Of a DNA stretch of 64,000 nucleotides, positions 50,714-62,201 are shown one piece after another. The translations under genes were made by a program, and so were the position numbers. This stretch comes from Mesorhizobium sp. M1E.F.Ca.ET.045.02.1.1 (GTDB lineage: Bacteria; Pseudomonadota; Alphaproteobacteria; Rhizobiales; Rhizobiaceae): positions 2,666,001 to 2,730,000 of the forward strand of contig NZ_CP034447.1 of the NCBI RefSeq assembly GCF_003952485.1, read 5' to 3'. The notes under the pieces were generated by a model. That model was not told the origin of the DNA, did not search any database, and saw only the letters and a program-made list of their open reading frames with translations. How positions within the stretch are numbered: position 1 is the first letter of the stretch; every line of letters starts with the position of its first letter.

Positions 50714-52984
50714 ATGCGTGATACGGCCGGCGGCCCGCGCGTTCTGCTGAAACGGCTCCGCGAGCTCATGCAGGAGCCGCTGGAGCCGCAGGAGCGGCTC
50801 GACCGCATCGTGCGCGACATCGCCTCCAACATGGTCGCCGAAGTGTGCTCGCTCTATGTGCTGCGCGCCGACTCGGTGCTTGAGCTCTACGCCACCGAAG
50901 GCCTCAACCCCAACGCCGTCCACCTCGCGCAATTGAGGCTCGGCCAAGGCCTGGTCGGCACGATTGCAGCCAGTGCACGGCCGCTCAACCTCTCCAACGC
51001 TCAGGAACATCCGGCCTTCGCCTACCTGCCGGAAACCGGTGAAGAGATCTACCATTCCTTCCTTGGTGTTCCGGTGCTGAGGGCAGGGCGCACGCTGGGC
51101 GTCCTGGTGGTGCAGAACAAGACCATGCGCCAATATCGCGAAGACGAGATAGAGGCGCTGGAAACGACGGCGATGGTGATCGCCGAGATGATCGCCACCG
51201 GCGATCTCGCCAGGCTGACCCGGCCCGGGCTGGAGCTCGACCTCAGCCGTCCTGCGAGCTTCACCGGCCTTTCCTTCAACGAGGGTGTCGGGCTCGGCCA
51301 CGTCGTGCTGCACGAGCCGCGCATCGTCGTCACCAACCTGTTCAACGAGGACAGCGAGGAGGAGGTGCGCCGCCTCGACCGCTCGCTCGGCTCGCTGAGG
51401 CTTTCCATCGACGACATGCTGGAGCGCCGCGACGTCGCTTTCGAGGGCGAGCACCGCGAGGTGCTCGAGGCCTATCGCATGTTCGCCAACGACCGCGGCT
51501 GGGTGCGCCGTCTGGAGGAGGCGATCCGCAACGGCCTGACGGCGGAAGCAGCCGTCGAGAAGGTGCAGAGCGACATGCGCGCGCGCATGTTCCACATGAC
51601 CGACCCTTATCTGCGCGAGCGGATGAGCGATTTCGACGATCTCGCCAACCGGCTGCTGCGCCAGCTGATGGGACGCGGGCCGGAGGATGTCGCGGCCTCG
51701 CTGCCCAAGGACGCCATCATCGTCGCCCGCTCGATGGGTGCCGCCGAACTGCTCGACTATCCCAGGGACAAGCTGCGCGGCCTGGTGCTGGAGGACGGCA
51801 CGGCGACCAGCCATGTCGTCATCGTCGCGCGCGCCATGGGGATCCCGGTCGCCGGGCAGGTCAAAGGCGCCGTTTCCATGGCGGAAAACGGCGACGCCAT
51901 CATCGTCGACGGCGACGAAGGCTCCATCCATCTGCGGCCGCAGTCCGACCTGGAGGCCGCCTATGCCGAAAAGGTCCGCTTCCGGGCGCGGCGGCAGGAG
52001 GTCTACCGCGAGCTGCGCAAGAAGCCGTCGGTCACCAAGGACGGCGTCCCGGTCGATCTCCTGATGAATGCGGGCCTGGCGGTCGACCTGCCGCAGCTCT
52101 CGGAATCGGGGGCGGCCGGCATCGGCCTGTTCCGCACCGAATTGCAGTTCATGGTCGCTTCGACCTTCCCGCGCGCCGAGGCGCAGGAACGGCTCTACCG
52201 CGACGTGCTCGACGCCGCGCGCGGCAAGCCGGTCACCTTCCGCACCATCGATATCGGCGGCGACAAGGTGCTGCCCTATTTCAAGGGCGTGGTGCAGGAG
52301 GAGAACCCGGCGCTCGGCTGGCGGGCGATCCGGCTCACCCTGGACCGCCCCGGCCTGCTCAGGACCCAGATCCGCGCGCTGCTCAAGGCCTGCGGCGGGC
52401 GCGAGCTGAAGCTCATGCTGCCGATGGTGACGGAACTGTCGGAAATCGCGCAGGCGCGCGAGATCATCGACCGCGAAGTAAGGCATCTGTCGCGCTTTGC
52501 GCATCATCTTCCGACAAGTCTAAAGCTCGGGGCGATGCTGGAGGTGCCTTCGCTGCTGTTCCAGCTCGACGAGCTGATGAAGGCGGTCGACTTCGTTTCG
52601 GTCGGCTCCAACGACCTGTTCCAGTTCATCATGGCGGTCGATCGCGGCAACACGCAGCTTGCCGATCGCTTCGACACGTTGTCGGCGCCGTTCCTGCGCG
52701 CGCTGAAGCAGATCGCCGATGCCGGCGCCCGCAATCATACGCCGGTGACGCTTTGCGGCGAGCTGGCCGGCAAACCGATCTCGGCGATGGCGCTTATCGG
52801 CCTAGGCTTCCGCTCGATCTCGATGTCGCCGGCCTCGATCGGCCCGGTCAAGGCGATGCTGACCGAGCTGCCGCTGCAGGAGCTGGAGGCCTTCTTCAAG
52901 GACAATCTGATGGCGCCTGCTCAAGGGACGCCGATGCGGGCGCTGCTGCAGGCCTTTGCCGACGACCGCTCCATACCGCTATAG
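50714..52984 (+). CDS. ptsP: PEP-protein phosphotransferase PtsP (enzyme I Ntr)
   Basis: A 756-residue EI-Ntr. The N-terminal ~160 residues are a GAF domain (ERLDRIVRDIASNMVAEVCSLYVL), then the EI domains: the phosphorylated His is in GTATSHVVIVARAMGIP, and the PEP-binding part includes GIGLFRTELQFM, GGDKVLPYFKG and VSVGSNDLFQF. It is the first kinase of the nitrogen-phosphotransfer chain (EI-Ntr, NPr, EIIA-Ntr) and responds to glutamine through GAF. ATG at 50714 is used; a longer reading from GTG at 50657 is unlikely. Confidence 0.96.
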   Translation: MRDTAGGPRVLLKRLRELMQEPLEPQERLDRIVRDIASNMVAEVCSLYVLRADSVLELYATEGLNPNAVHLAQLRLGQGLVGTIAASARPLNLSNAQEHPAFAYLPETGEEIYHSFLGVPVLRAGRTLGVLVVQNKTMRQYREDEIEALETTAMVIAEMIATGDLARLTRPGLELDLSRPASFTGLSFNEGVGLGHVVLHEPRIVVTNLFNEDSEEEVRRLDRSLGSLRLSIDDMLERRDVAFEGEHREVLEAYRMFANDRGWVRRLEEAIRNGLTAEAAVEKVQSDMRARMFHMTDPYLRERMSDFDDLANRLLRQLMGRGPEDVAASLPKDAIIVARSMGAAELLDYPRDKLRGLVLEDGTATSHVVIVARAMGIPVAGQVKGAVSMAENGDAIIVDGDEGSIHLRPQSDLEAAYAEKVRFRARRQEVYRELRKKPSVTKDGVPVDLLMNAGLAVDLPQLSESGAAGIGLFRTELQFMVASTFPRAEAQERLYRDVLDAARGKPVTFRTIDIGGDKVLPYFKGVVQEENPALGWRAIRLTLDRPGLLRTQIRALLKACGGRELKLMLPMVTELSEIAQAREIIDREVRHLSRFAHHLPTSLKLGAMLEVPSLLFQLDELMKAVDFVSVGSNDLFQFIMAVDRGNTQLADRFDTLSAPFLRALKQIADAGARNHTPVTLCGELAGKPISAMALIGLGFRSISMSPASIGPVKAMLTELPLQELEAFFKDNLMAPAQGTPMRALLQAFADDRSIPL

Positions 52985-52993
52985 CATTCTGCC

Positions 52994-54073
52994 ATGATCA
53001 ACCTGCCCCGCGACCGCATGGATCAAGTCGTCAAGCGTTTCGACATGCTCGAAGCGCAGATGTCGGCCGGGCCGTCGGCCGACGCCTATGTCAAAATGGC
53101 CTCGGAATATGCCGACATCCAGGAGATGGTGGGCAAGATCCGGGCGCTGCGCGCCGCCGAGCAGGAACAGGCCGACCTCGAAGCGATGCTCGCCGACAAG
53201 AGCACCGACGCCGAAATGCGGGCGCTGGCGGAGGCGGACCTGCCACAGGTCGAGGAGCGCATCGAGGCGTTGCAGAAGGACATCCAGATCCTGCTTCTGC
53301 CCAAGGATGCGGCCGACGATAGGAACGCCATCCTCGAAATCCGCGCCGGCACCGGCGGCGACGAGGCGGCGCTGTTCGCCGGCGACCTGTTTCGCATGTA
53401 TGAGCGCTATGCCGCCTCGCGCGGCTGGCGCTTCGAGGTCGTTTCGGCCAGCGAAGGCGAAGTCGGCGGCTACAAGGAAATCATCGCCTCTGTGTCGGGC
53501 AAGGGCGTGTTCGCGCATCTGAAGTTCGAATCCGGCGTGCACCGCGTGCAGCGCGTGCCGGAAACCGAGGCCGGCGGACGCATCCACACCTCGGCCGCCA
53601 CCGTAGCGGTGCTGCCGGAAGCCGAGGAGGTCGACATCGAGATCAGGCCCGAGGATATCCGCATCGACACGATGCGTGCTTCGGGCTCCGGCGGCCAGCA
53701 TGTCAACACCACAGACTCGGCGGTGCGCATCACCCATCTGCCGACCGGCATCATGGTGGTGCAGGCGGAGAAGTCGCAACACCAGAACCGGGCGCGCGCC
53801 ATGCAGATTCTCAGGGCGCGACTCTACGACCTGGAGCGCAGCCGCGCAGATGAAGAGCGCTCGGAGTCGCGAAAATCGCAGGTCGGCTCGGGCGACCGTT
53901 CGGAACGCATCCGCACCTATAATTTTCCGCAGGGCCGCGTCACCGACCACCGCATCAACCTAACGCTCTACAAGCTCGAACGCGTGATGATGGGCGAGCT
54001 CGACGAGGTGATCGACGCGCTGATCGCCGACCACCAGTCGAAGCTGCTTGCCGACATGAGCGTTGATGGCTGA
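52994..54073 (+). CDS. prfA: Peptide chain release factor 1
   Basis: A 359-residue RF1. It has the catalytic GGQ in [18 protein letters not shown] and the stop-codon-recognition region near [20 protein letters not shown]1 reads UAG and UAA. The gene is 9 bases after ptsP and overlaps prmC by eight bases, whose product methylates the GGQ Gln. Confidence 0.98.
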   Translation: MINLPRDRMDQVVKRFDMLEAQMSAGPSADAYVKMASEYADIQEMVGKIRALRAAEQEQADLEAMLADKSTDAEMRALAEADLPQVEERIEALQKDIQILLLPKDAADDRNAILEIRAGTGGDEAALFAGDLFRMYERYAASRGWRFEVVSASEGEVGGYKEIIASVSGKGVFAHLKFESGVHRVQRVPETEAGGRIHTSAATVAVLPEAEEVDIEIRPEDIRIDTMRASGSGGQHVNTTDSAVRITHLPTGIMVVQAEKSQHQNRARAMQILRARLYDLERSRADEERSESRKSQVGSGDRSERIRTYNFPQGRVTDHRINLTLYKLERVMMGELDEVIDALIADHQSKLLADMSVDG

Positions 54074-54935
54074 TGTGCTGCCAGCAGCTCTAGGTCCGCT
54101 GCTGCGCGCGGCGAGGGAACGGCTTGCTGCTGCCGGCATTGCCGATCCGGCCCTCGATTCCAGACTGATCGTCGAGCATTTTTCCGGCACGACCCGCGCC
54201 CAGGCCATCGCCGAGGCCGGTCGTCCAGTCGATGCAACGGTGCTTGCAACGATCGACGCGGCCCTGAGACGTCGCGTCGCAGGCGAGCCGGTGCATCGCA
54301 TCCTCGGCTACCGCGAATTTTATGGCCTGCGGTTGTCACTTTCGCCGGAAACGCTGGAGCCGCGGCCGGACACCGAGACCCTGGTCGACGCCATCTTGCC
54401 CTTCGCCAAGGCAACGGCCGAAAGGTTCGGCGGATGCCGTATTCTCGACCTTGGCACCGGAACCGGCGCCATTGCGCTGGCACTGCTCAGCGCCGTTCCG
54501 ACCGCGACCGCGACGGGCGTCGATATCTCCGCCGGCGCACTGGCGACCGCCACCCGAAACGCCGAGGATCTGGGGTTAGCCGGGCGCTTCAAAGCCTTGC
54601 ATTCCAACTGGTTCGAAAAAGTTTCGGGCCGATACCATTTAATTGCCGCGAACCCTCCCTATATACCCAGTCGAGACATTGGAAATCTGCAGGACGAGGT
54701 CCGCGATTTCGATCCACGCCGGGCCCTGGATGGTGGTGTGGACGGTCTGGTTCCTTACAGAATCATCGCCGGAGAGGCGGAAGGGTTTCTGGAAGCACAG
54801 GGCAAGGTAGCGGTCGAAATCGGCCATACGCAGCAAAGCGAGGTCACTTCGATCTTCGCCGCAGCCGGCTACAGGCTGACGGAAGCGCGGCGCGATCTCG
54901 GCGGAAACGACAGGGTTCTGGTGTTTGAGCGTTGA
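54066..54935 (+). CDS. prmC: Release factor glutamine methyltransferase
   Basis: A 289-residue methyltransferase. [15 protein letters not shown] is the SAM motif, and [11 protein letters not shown] holds the NPPY that binds glutamine. It methylates the GGQ of RF1 and RF2. It overlaps prfA by eight bases, an expected partner order. ATG at 54066 is used; TTG one codon earlier is also in frame. Confidence 0.96.
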   Translation: MADVLPAALGPLLRAARERLAAAGIADPALDSRLIVEHFSGTTRAQAIAEAGRPVDATVLATIDAALRRRVAGEPVHRILGYREFYGLRLSLSPETLEPRPDTETLVDAILPFAKATAERFGGCRILDLGTGTGAIALALLSAVPTATATGVDISAGALATATRNAEDLGLAGRFKALHSNWFEKVSGRYHLIAANPPYIPSRDIGNLQDEVRDFDPRRALDGGVDGLVPYRIIAGEAEGFLEAQGKVAVEIGHTQQSEVTSIFAAAGYRLTEARRDLGGNDRVLVFER

Positions 54936-55246
54936 AACCCCTGATGCAGTGCGAAAAAACGCTTGGCAATATTAGGGAATGCAGCTAGGTTCCCGCTTGA
55001 CCGGATGAGACGAAGCAGGCAGTGCTCTTAGCGATTCGGTTTTCCTTGGAAATAGCTGCCTCCTTGTGCAAACGACGCCCATGCTTCGTGCGGGAATCGT
55101 CCGGCAAGTGATGTAACCGGAACAGGATGGCACGTGGCGCCAACGCAATCGATGCGGGCGAACGCCGGTGAAAAAACGAAACGGTCGGCTGCATGAGCGC
55201 CACCGTTCGCGAAGAGTTTTAGAAAAATTCACATGAAGAGAGTCGA
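54936..55246 (+). other. 311-base leader region of the DUF4167 gene with five-codon open frame
   Basis: No gene of usual length is seen. Near the end an ATG at 55233 opens the five-codon frame MKRVE, whose TGA stop overlaps the DUF4167 start in ATGA (55247-55250). There is no good ribosome-binding site before 55233; GAAGAGAG before 55247 is the better site, so the mini-frame may not be translated. The other parts show short dyads only. Confidence 0.5.
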
Positions 55247-56245
55247 ATGAGGCCACAACAGCAGAACAGGCGCATGCGCGGTCGCAACAACAATGGCGGC
55301 GGTGGCAACCAAAACCGCAAGGGCCCTAATCCCCTAACGCGCAACTACGAGAGCAACGGCCCGGACGTGAAGATCCGCGGATCGGCTCAGCAGATCGCCG
55401 AAAAATACGCCGCACTTGCCCGTGACGCGCAAAGCTCCGGCGACCGGGTGATGGCGGAGAACTATCTCCAACACGCCGAACACTACAATCGCATCATTGC
55501 CGCCGCCCAGGCGCAGATGCCGATCCAGAACGCCCAGCAGAACCGTGACGACTTCGACTATGACGTCGACGAGGATCGCGACGAGTTCGACACCGCCGGC
55601 AATGCCAATGCCGGCGAGGCGCAGGCCGCGGCGAACGGCTCCGGGCCGCAGCCGGTGATCGAAGGCACGCCGGCCGAGCCTGGTTTCAACCAGGAAAACG
55701 GCCGCGACAACAACCGGCGCGACAACAACGGCCGCGACAGGCACCGCGACCGCCGCAATGGCGGCTATGGCCAGTACGGCCAGCGAGGCGACAATGGCCA
55801 GCGTGATGGGGGCCAGCGTGATGGGGGCCAGCGTGGCGAGGGCCAGCGCGGTGAACATGGCGGCCAGCAGTTCGACCAGAACCGCCGCAATGAGACCCAG
55901 GCACAGGCGGAGACTTCCACGGAAGCCGGCTTGCCGGCCGAGCCGGCCCCGCTGTTCGACAGTTTCTCGCCGGCGGGTCTTGCCGCCCAGGCCGAGCGTA
56001 ACGAAGCCGGCGCCGACAATGGCGGCGGGCGTCGGCAGCGGCGTCCGCGCCGCGGACGCGGCAATCCCGAACAGGGCAATGCCGACCAGTCGGATAGCCC
56101 CGCCGACGACGGCAACGCGACCGACAACGGCAACGACACGGTCGTCGCTGCTGCCGAAGAAGCAAATGCCGCGCCGGGCGGGAGCGTCGCCAGTGAGCCG
56201 GCAGGCGACACCAGCGAACCGGCAGTCGCCGACGCAAACAGCTGA
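55247..56245 (+). CDS. DUF4167 domain protein
   Basis: A 332-residue protein. The N-terminal 105 residues are the DUF4167 domain: basic and Asn/Gln/Gly-rich start (RPQQQNRRMRGRNNNGG), then KGPNPLTRNYESNGPDVKIRGSAQQIAEKYAALARDAQSSGDRV and HAEHYNRIIAAAQ. The rest is low-complexity, with Gln/Arg/Gly/Asp repeats (QRDGGQRDGGQRG) and an acidic Ala/Asp end. A role in RNA or ribosome binding is plausible from the composition but not shown. It follows prmC in this order in many Hyphomicrobiales. Confidence 0.92.
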   Translation: MRPQQQNRRMRGRNNNGGGGNQNRKGPNPLTRNYESNGPDVKIRGSAQQIAEKYAALARDAQSSGDRVMAENYLQHAEHYNRIIAAAQAQMPIQNAQQNRDDFDYDVDEDRDEFDTAGNANAGEAQAAANGSGPQPVIEGTPAEPGFNQENGRDNNRRDNNGRDRHRDRRNGGYGQYGQRGDNGQRDGGQRDGGQRGEGQRGEHGGQQFDQNRRNETQAQAETSTEAGLPAEPAPLFDSFSPAGLAAQAERNEAGADNGGGRRQRRPRRGRGNPEQGNADQSDSPADDGNATDNGNDTVVAAAEEANAAPGGSVASEPAGDTSEPAVADANS

Positions 56246-56269
56246 TCCAGGTCCATTTTCCGGCATTCG

Positions 56270-56298
56270 AACGGCGGAGAGAAATCTCCGCCGTTTAC
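56270..56298 (+). terminator. Intrinsic terminator after DUF4167
   Basis: AACGGCGGAGA and TCTCCGCCGTT form a perfect 11-bp stem around GAAA, followed by TACGTTTG. It lies 24 bases after the stop and should end the DUF4167 transcript before clpB. Confidence 0.8.
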
Positions 56299-56362
56299 GT
56301 TTGTGCGCGCCTGAAGCGCGTGGCGGATCTTTCAGTTCGCTGTTTCAAGTCTTTGTTTGGAC

Positions 56363-56407
56363 GCATGTCGTTCTCCCAGAACCGCTGGTGCACTTCGGGC
56401 GACATGC
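56363..56407. repeat. 45-bp palindrome, family C
   Basis: GCATGTCG (56363-56370) and CGACATGC (56400-56407) are perfect outer arms around TTCTCCCAGAACCGCTGG. A degenerate relative occurs at 44175-44211, upstream of grxC. The form is that of a rhizobial intergenic repeat. Between this and the clpB promoter there is no gene. Confidence 0.65.
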
Positions 56408-56442
56408 ATTGGAATATTCTGTTTTGACCGACATCAAGGCGT

Positions 56443-56471
56443 CTTGAGAGACCTTCGCCCATACACCATAT
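56443..56471 (+). promoter_or_regulatory. RpoH (sigma-32) heat-shock promoter of clpB
   Basis: CTTGAG (56443-56448) and CCATAT (56466-56471) are 17 bases apart, matching the rhizobial RpoH consensus (CTTGAA, spacer 16-18, CCATAT). The start site would be near 56479, leaving an 86-base leader before the clpB ATG at 56565. clpB is a classic RpoH target, so the assignment is well supported. Confidence 0.75.
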
Positions 56472-56564
56472 CTCGGCTGAACAGGGCTCGGCTCGAATGA
56501 GCGGGTCCGTCACCGCAATCTGATCCGGTGCCGCAAAGCGGGCCGGTGACGGAAGGAGACAGAT

Positions 56565-59171
<2,607 letters not shown>

Positions 59172-59194
59172 TTCGAGCCAGAAAGCAGGTACAG

Positions 59195-59234
59195 GGGCGC
59201 GTCGCACCGGATCGGTGCGGCGCGCTCTTGCTTT
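59195..59234 (+). terminator. Intrinsic terminator after clpB
   Basis: GCGCGTCGCACC and GGTGCGGCGCGC pair over 12 bases with one wobble around GGATC, followed by TCTTGCTTTTT. It begins 24 bases after the clpB stop. Confidence 0.85.
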
Positions 59235-59292
59235 TTGACGGGGCCGTACCGCAAAACCGTATCGGTCTCGGTTATCGGAAGGGGCGATTCCA

Positions 59293-59652
59293 TTGAAGCT
59301 CGAGGACTATGACGGCTTCTGCGCTTCGCTGCCCGCCGCGACGCATGTCGTGCAATGGGGCGGCGCCCATGTCTGGAAGGTCGGCGGCAAGGTGTTCGCG
59401 ATCGGCGGACACGACCGGGCGGGCCAAGTCTTCGTCACCTTCAAATGCTCCGACATGGCCTATGACGTGCTGAAGGAGCAGCCGGGCTGCCGGCCCGCGC
59501 CCTATCTCGCCTCGCGCGGTATGAAATGGATCCAGCGTCAGACAAGCCAGAGCATGGATGATGCGGCGCTGAAGGACTATCTGCGCGAAAGCCACCGCCT
59601 GGTTGTGCGGAAGCTGACGAAACTGGCACGCAGCGAACTGGGGCTGGGCTGA
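59293..59652 (+). CDS. MmcQ/YjbR family protein
   Basis: A 119-residue protein of the MmcQ/YjbR family: YDGFCASLPAATHVVQWGGAHVWKVGGKVFAIGG and GMKWIQRQ are its blocks. The family has a double-wing DNA-binding-like fold, and no function is established. The start is TTG at 59293. It is transcribed alone, after the clpB terminator. Confidence 0.88.
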   Translation: MKLEDYDGFCASLPAATHVVQWGGAHVWKVGGKVFAIGGHDRAGQVFVTFKCSDMAYDVLKEQPGCRPAPYLASRGMKWIQRQTSQSMDDAALKDYLRESHRLVVRKLTKLARSELGLG

Positions 59653-59794
59653 CATTCGGTTCGGGATCATGGTGAAACGCTGGAAATCCGCCATCTTCAT
59701 GCCCGGTTCATGTTGGAACCTTAATTTCGGTAACTGGTTTTGCAGGCGAAGGGTTCGCCCGCCAAGACCATGCCGACCGGAGAGCCTGACCCCC

Positions 59795-61336
59795 ATGCTG
59801 CGCACGATCTTTTCCCTTTCGGCACTCGCGGCCGGGCTGGTGTCTTCCAGTGCATTCGCGGCGCCGAGCGGAGATGACGTTGAGAAGACGGCGCGGCCCG
59901 CGCTGCACGGCGCGTTCGTGCTCGCCCAGGACGGCAATATCGACATCTATTACGACGCCAGGGGCAACCGGGTGCTTGTCGATGCCGACACCGGCAAGGT
60001 CATCGCCATCCAGCCGCCGCAGAGCAGGCTCGATCGCCGGGCGCTTCGCCGTCAGCTACGGATGCAGGAGCTCGGCCGCGCGCCGGTCGAGGACGACGAC
60101 CGCTACTATCTCGACAATCCCGACGACATGGCCCGCTTCCGCCGCAAGCAACTGGAAGAAGAGGGCAGGGTCATTCCGCCGCCGGTCGATGAGAACGATC
60201 CCTATAACGACAATTCCGTCGATGCCTATCCGCCGGCGCCGAACGACGAGGGCTACGCTACCACCTATCCGGAGGCGCCGAAGTCGGACGCCATCGGGCG
60301 CCAGCCGCTGAACGAGGCATCGATCGATCCCGCGCAGCCGGACCAGGGCGAAGTGCTGCAGACCAATCCGGACACCCAGGCCGCGCTGCCGCCGGACACG
60401 GGCGGCAAGGCCACCGTCGATCCGTCGTTGTCGCTCGGCGTGCGCCAGGACGTGGCCGACCTTCAAGTGCTGCTCGACCGCGCCGGCGCCTCGCCGGGTG
60501 TCATCGACGGGCGCTTTGGTTCCAACGTCGACAAGGCCTTGGCCGCCTACAACCAGATCACCGGCAGCAATCTGAAATCGACCGACGCCGTCGGCATCAA
60601 GACGGCGCTCGCCCAGTCGGGCGGCGACGCCTTCGCTTCCTATACGATCACGCCCGAGGACGCGGCCGGGCCCTATGTCGCTTCGATCCCGGAGGATTAC
60701 AGCCAGAAGGCCAAGCTCGACCGCATGGGCTATACCTCCGTCACCGAGGCGCTGGCCGAGCGCTTCCACATGGACGAAGGCTATCTGAAGTCACTCAACA
60801 AGGGGCTCGACTTCACCCGCCCCGGCACGATCATCAAGGTCGCCAATTTCGGCCAGCTGGTGTCGACGGCAGTTGCCCGCATCGTAGCCGACAAGGACAA
60901 GAAGGAAGTCTTCGCCTATGACGCGGGCGGCAAGCTGGTCGCGGCCTATCCGGCTACCATCGGCTCGGCCGACACGCCGTCGCCGACCGGCATCCATACC
61001 GTGTCGCGCGTCGCGCTCGACCCGAATTACACCTACAACCCCAACATCAATTTCAAGCAGGGCCAGAACGACAAGATCCTGACCATCCCGCCGGGGCCGA
61101 ACGGTCCGGTGGGTTCGGTCTGGATCGCGCTGGACAAGCCGACCTACGGCATCCACGGAACGCCCGATCCCTCCAAGATCGGCAAGACCGAAAGCCATGG
61201 CTGCGTTCGCCTGACCAACTGGGACGCGCGCGAACTCGCCAAGCTGGTGTCGCCAGGCGTCACAGTGGAATTCGTCGGCGGACCATCAATCGCGGATGTC
61301 GGCGGGATCTCAACCGATGATTTTACGCAGCAATGA
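59795..61336 (+). CDS. L,D-transpeptidase with peptidoglycan-binding domain
   Basis: A 513-residue exported protein. The signal peptide is MLRTIFSLSALAAGLVSSSAFA; a long Pro/Asp/Ala-rich linker follows to residue 215; then a PG_binding_1-like helical part (ADLQVLLDRAGASPGVIDGRFGSNV) and the YkuD domain at the end. Its active-site string is YGIHGTPDP and then SHGCVRLTNWD, with the catalytic Cys. It makes 3-3 cross-links or attaches proteins to peptidoglycan. ATG at 59795 places the signal peptide. It overlaps the convergent channel gene by 27 bases. Confidence 0.92.
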   Translation: MLRTIFSLSALAAGLVSSSAFAAPSGDDVEKTARPALHGAFVLAQDGNIDIYYDARGNRVLVDADTGKVIAIQPPQSRLDRRALRRQLRMQELGRAPVEDDDRYYLDNPDDMARFRRKQLEEEGRVIPPPVDENDPYNDNSVDAYPPAPNDEGYATTYPEAPKSDAIGRQPLNEASIDPAQPDQGEVLQTNPDTQAALPPDTGGKATVDPSLSLGVRQDVADLQVLLDRAGASPGVIDGRFGSNVDKALAAYNQITGSNLKSTDAVGIKTALAQSGGDAFASYTITPEDAAGPYVASIPEDYSQKAKLDRMGYTSVTEALAERFHMDEGYLKSLNKGLDFTRPGTIIKVANFGQLVSTAVARIVADKDKKEVFAYDAGGKLVAAYPATIGSADTPSPTGIHTVSRVALDPNYTYNPNINFKQGQNDKILTIPPGPNGPVGSVWIALDKPTYGIHGTPDPSKIGKTESHGCVRLTNWDARELAKLVSPGVTVEFVGGPSIADVGGISTDDFTQQ

Positions 61337-61942
61337 GCCGCGCAGTGCGGCGGCATAGATCAGCTGCACCAGCAAAATGAAGGCGATGCTCAGCAGCGGA
61401 GTGATGAGGCAAAGCGCTGCGCCGATCGCCCACAGGATCTGCGCCTTGACTATGCGCTGATAGACGGTGCGCCGCGTTTGTGCATCGATGTCCTCCATCA
61501 GCATGCCGTTCCTGTCGGCGTACCACCAGCTCGCGAACAGCGTGACGCCGAGCATCAGAAGGTTCAGCCAGTAGACGAGCGCCGCGACGCGGAATTCGAG
61601 GAAATCGGCCAGCAGGTCGGTGGAAAACGGCAACAGCGCGATGAAGGCGAGAAAGCTGAGATTGAGCGTCGCCAGTCGCCGGTCCGATTTGGCGATCAGG
61701 CTGTGCTGCGCCTGCTGGCCGAACCAGAAGATGGTCAGCGTCAGGAAGCTCAGCGCATAGGTCAGGAACCGCGGCGCGAGTGCAAGAACCGCGGCAAGCA
61801 ACTCGCTTTCCGAATGCACCGTTTCATGCGACGGCACCCTGATCTCCAGCACGATCAAGGTCAGCGCGATGGCAAAGACGCCGTCGGTTATGCCGACGAT
61901 GCGCCCGCGCGCTTCGGCCGACGGTTCGAGCGGTCGCTTCAT
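61310..61942 (-). CDS. TMEM175-family potassium channel-like protein
   Basis: A 210-residue membrane protein with six helices. RGRIVGITDGVFAIALTLIVLEI holds the ITDGVFAIA form of the FSDGVFAIA signature in the first helix, which lines the pore in TMEM175 channels. Bacterial members conduct potassium. The gene ends inside the L,D-transpeptidase gene on the opposite strand. GGGGGAAG lies before the ATG. Confidence 0.85.
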   Translation of the reverse strand: MKRPLEPSAEARGRIVGITDGVFAIALTLIVLEIRVPSHETVHSESELLAAVLALAPRFLTYALSFLTLTIFWFGQQAQHSLIAKSDRRLATLNLSFLAFIALLPFSTDLLADFLEFRVAALVYWLNLLMLGVTLFASWWYADRNGMLMEDIDAQTRRTVYQRIVKAQILWAIGAALCLITPLLSIAFILLVQLIYAAALRGSLLRKIIG

Positions 61943-61971
61943 GGCTTCCCCCTTAGACTATTTGTTTTTAC

Positions 61972-62039
61972 GCAATCCCGGACGGAAGGCTACGGCGAAG
62001 TCGCCGAGCCCAACCGTTCCACACTTTTCCTGGAATTGC
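61972..62039. repeat. Palindromic repeat, family A, copy 4 with insertion
   Basis: The element begins GCAATCCCGGACGGAAGG and ends TTTTCCTGGAATTGC, the same ends as the units at 11651 and 11709, but the middle is about 24 bases longer and includes GGCTACGGCGAAGTCGCCGAGC. It lies in the divergent gap between the channel gene and the MFS gene. Confidence 0.6.
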
Positions 62040-62201
62040 TCTGGCGCAAGTTCGAAACGACGGGCCGGAACCTAGCACGCGACGGTTCGTTTGCATCCTG
62101 ATTGCCGCCCTCCTGGCCATTCGGTCAGTGCAAGCTGGTTTCAAGAATCGCAATCCTCTGGCTCGTTGTTAGGAATGCGCCGGAGAGCTAAGCAGACATT
62201 C

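Noticed and set aside
55800..55860. Short tandem GGCCAGCGTGATGGG-like repeats as a CRISPR or regulatory array
   Set aside because: They lie inside the DUF4167 coding sequence and encode its QRDGG repeats; there are no unique spacers.
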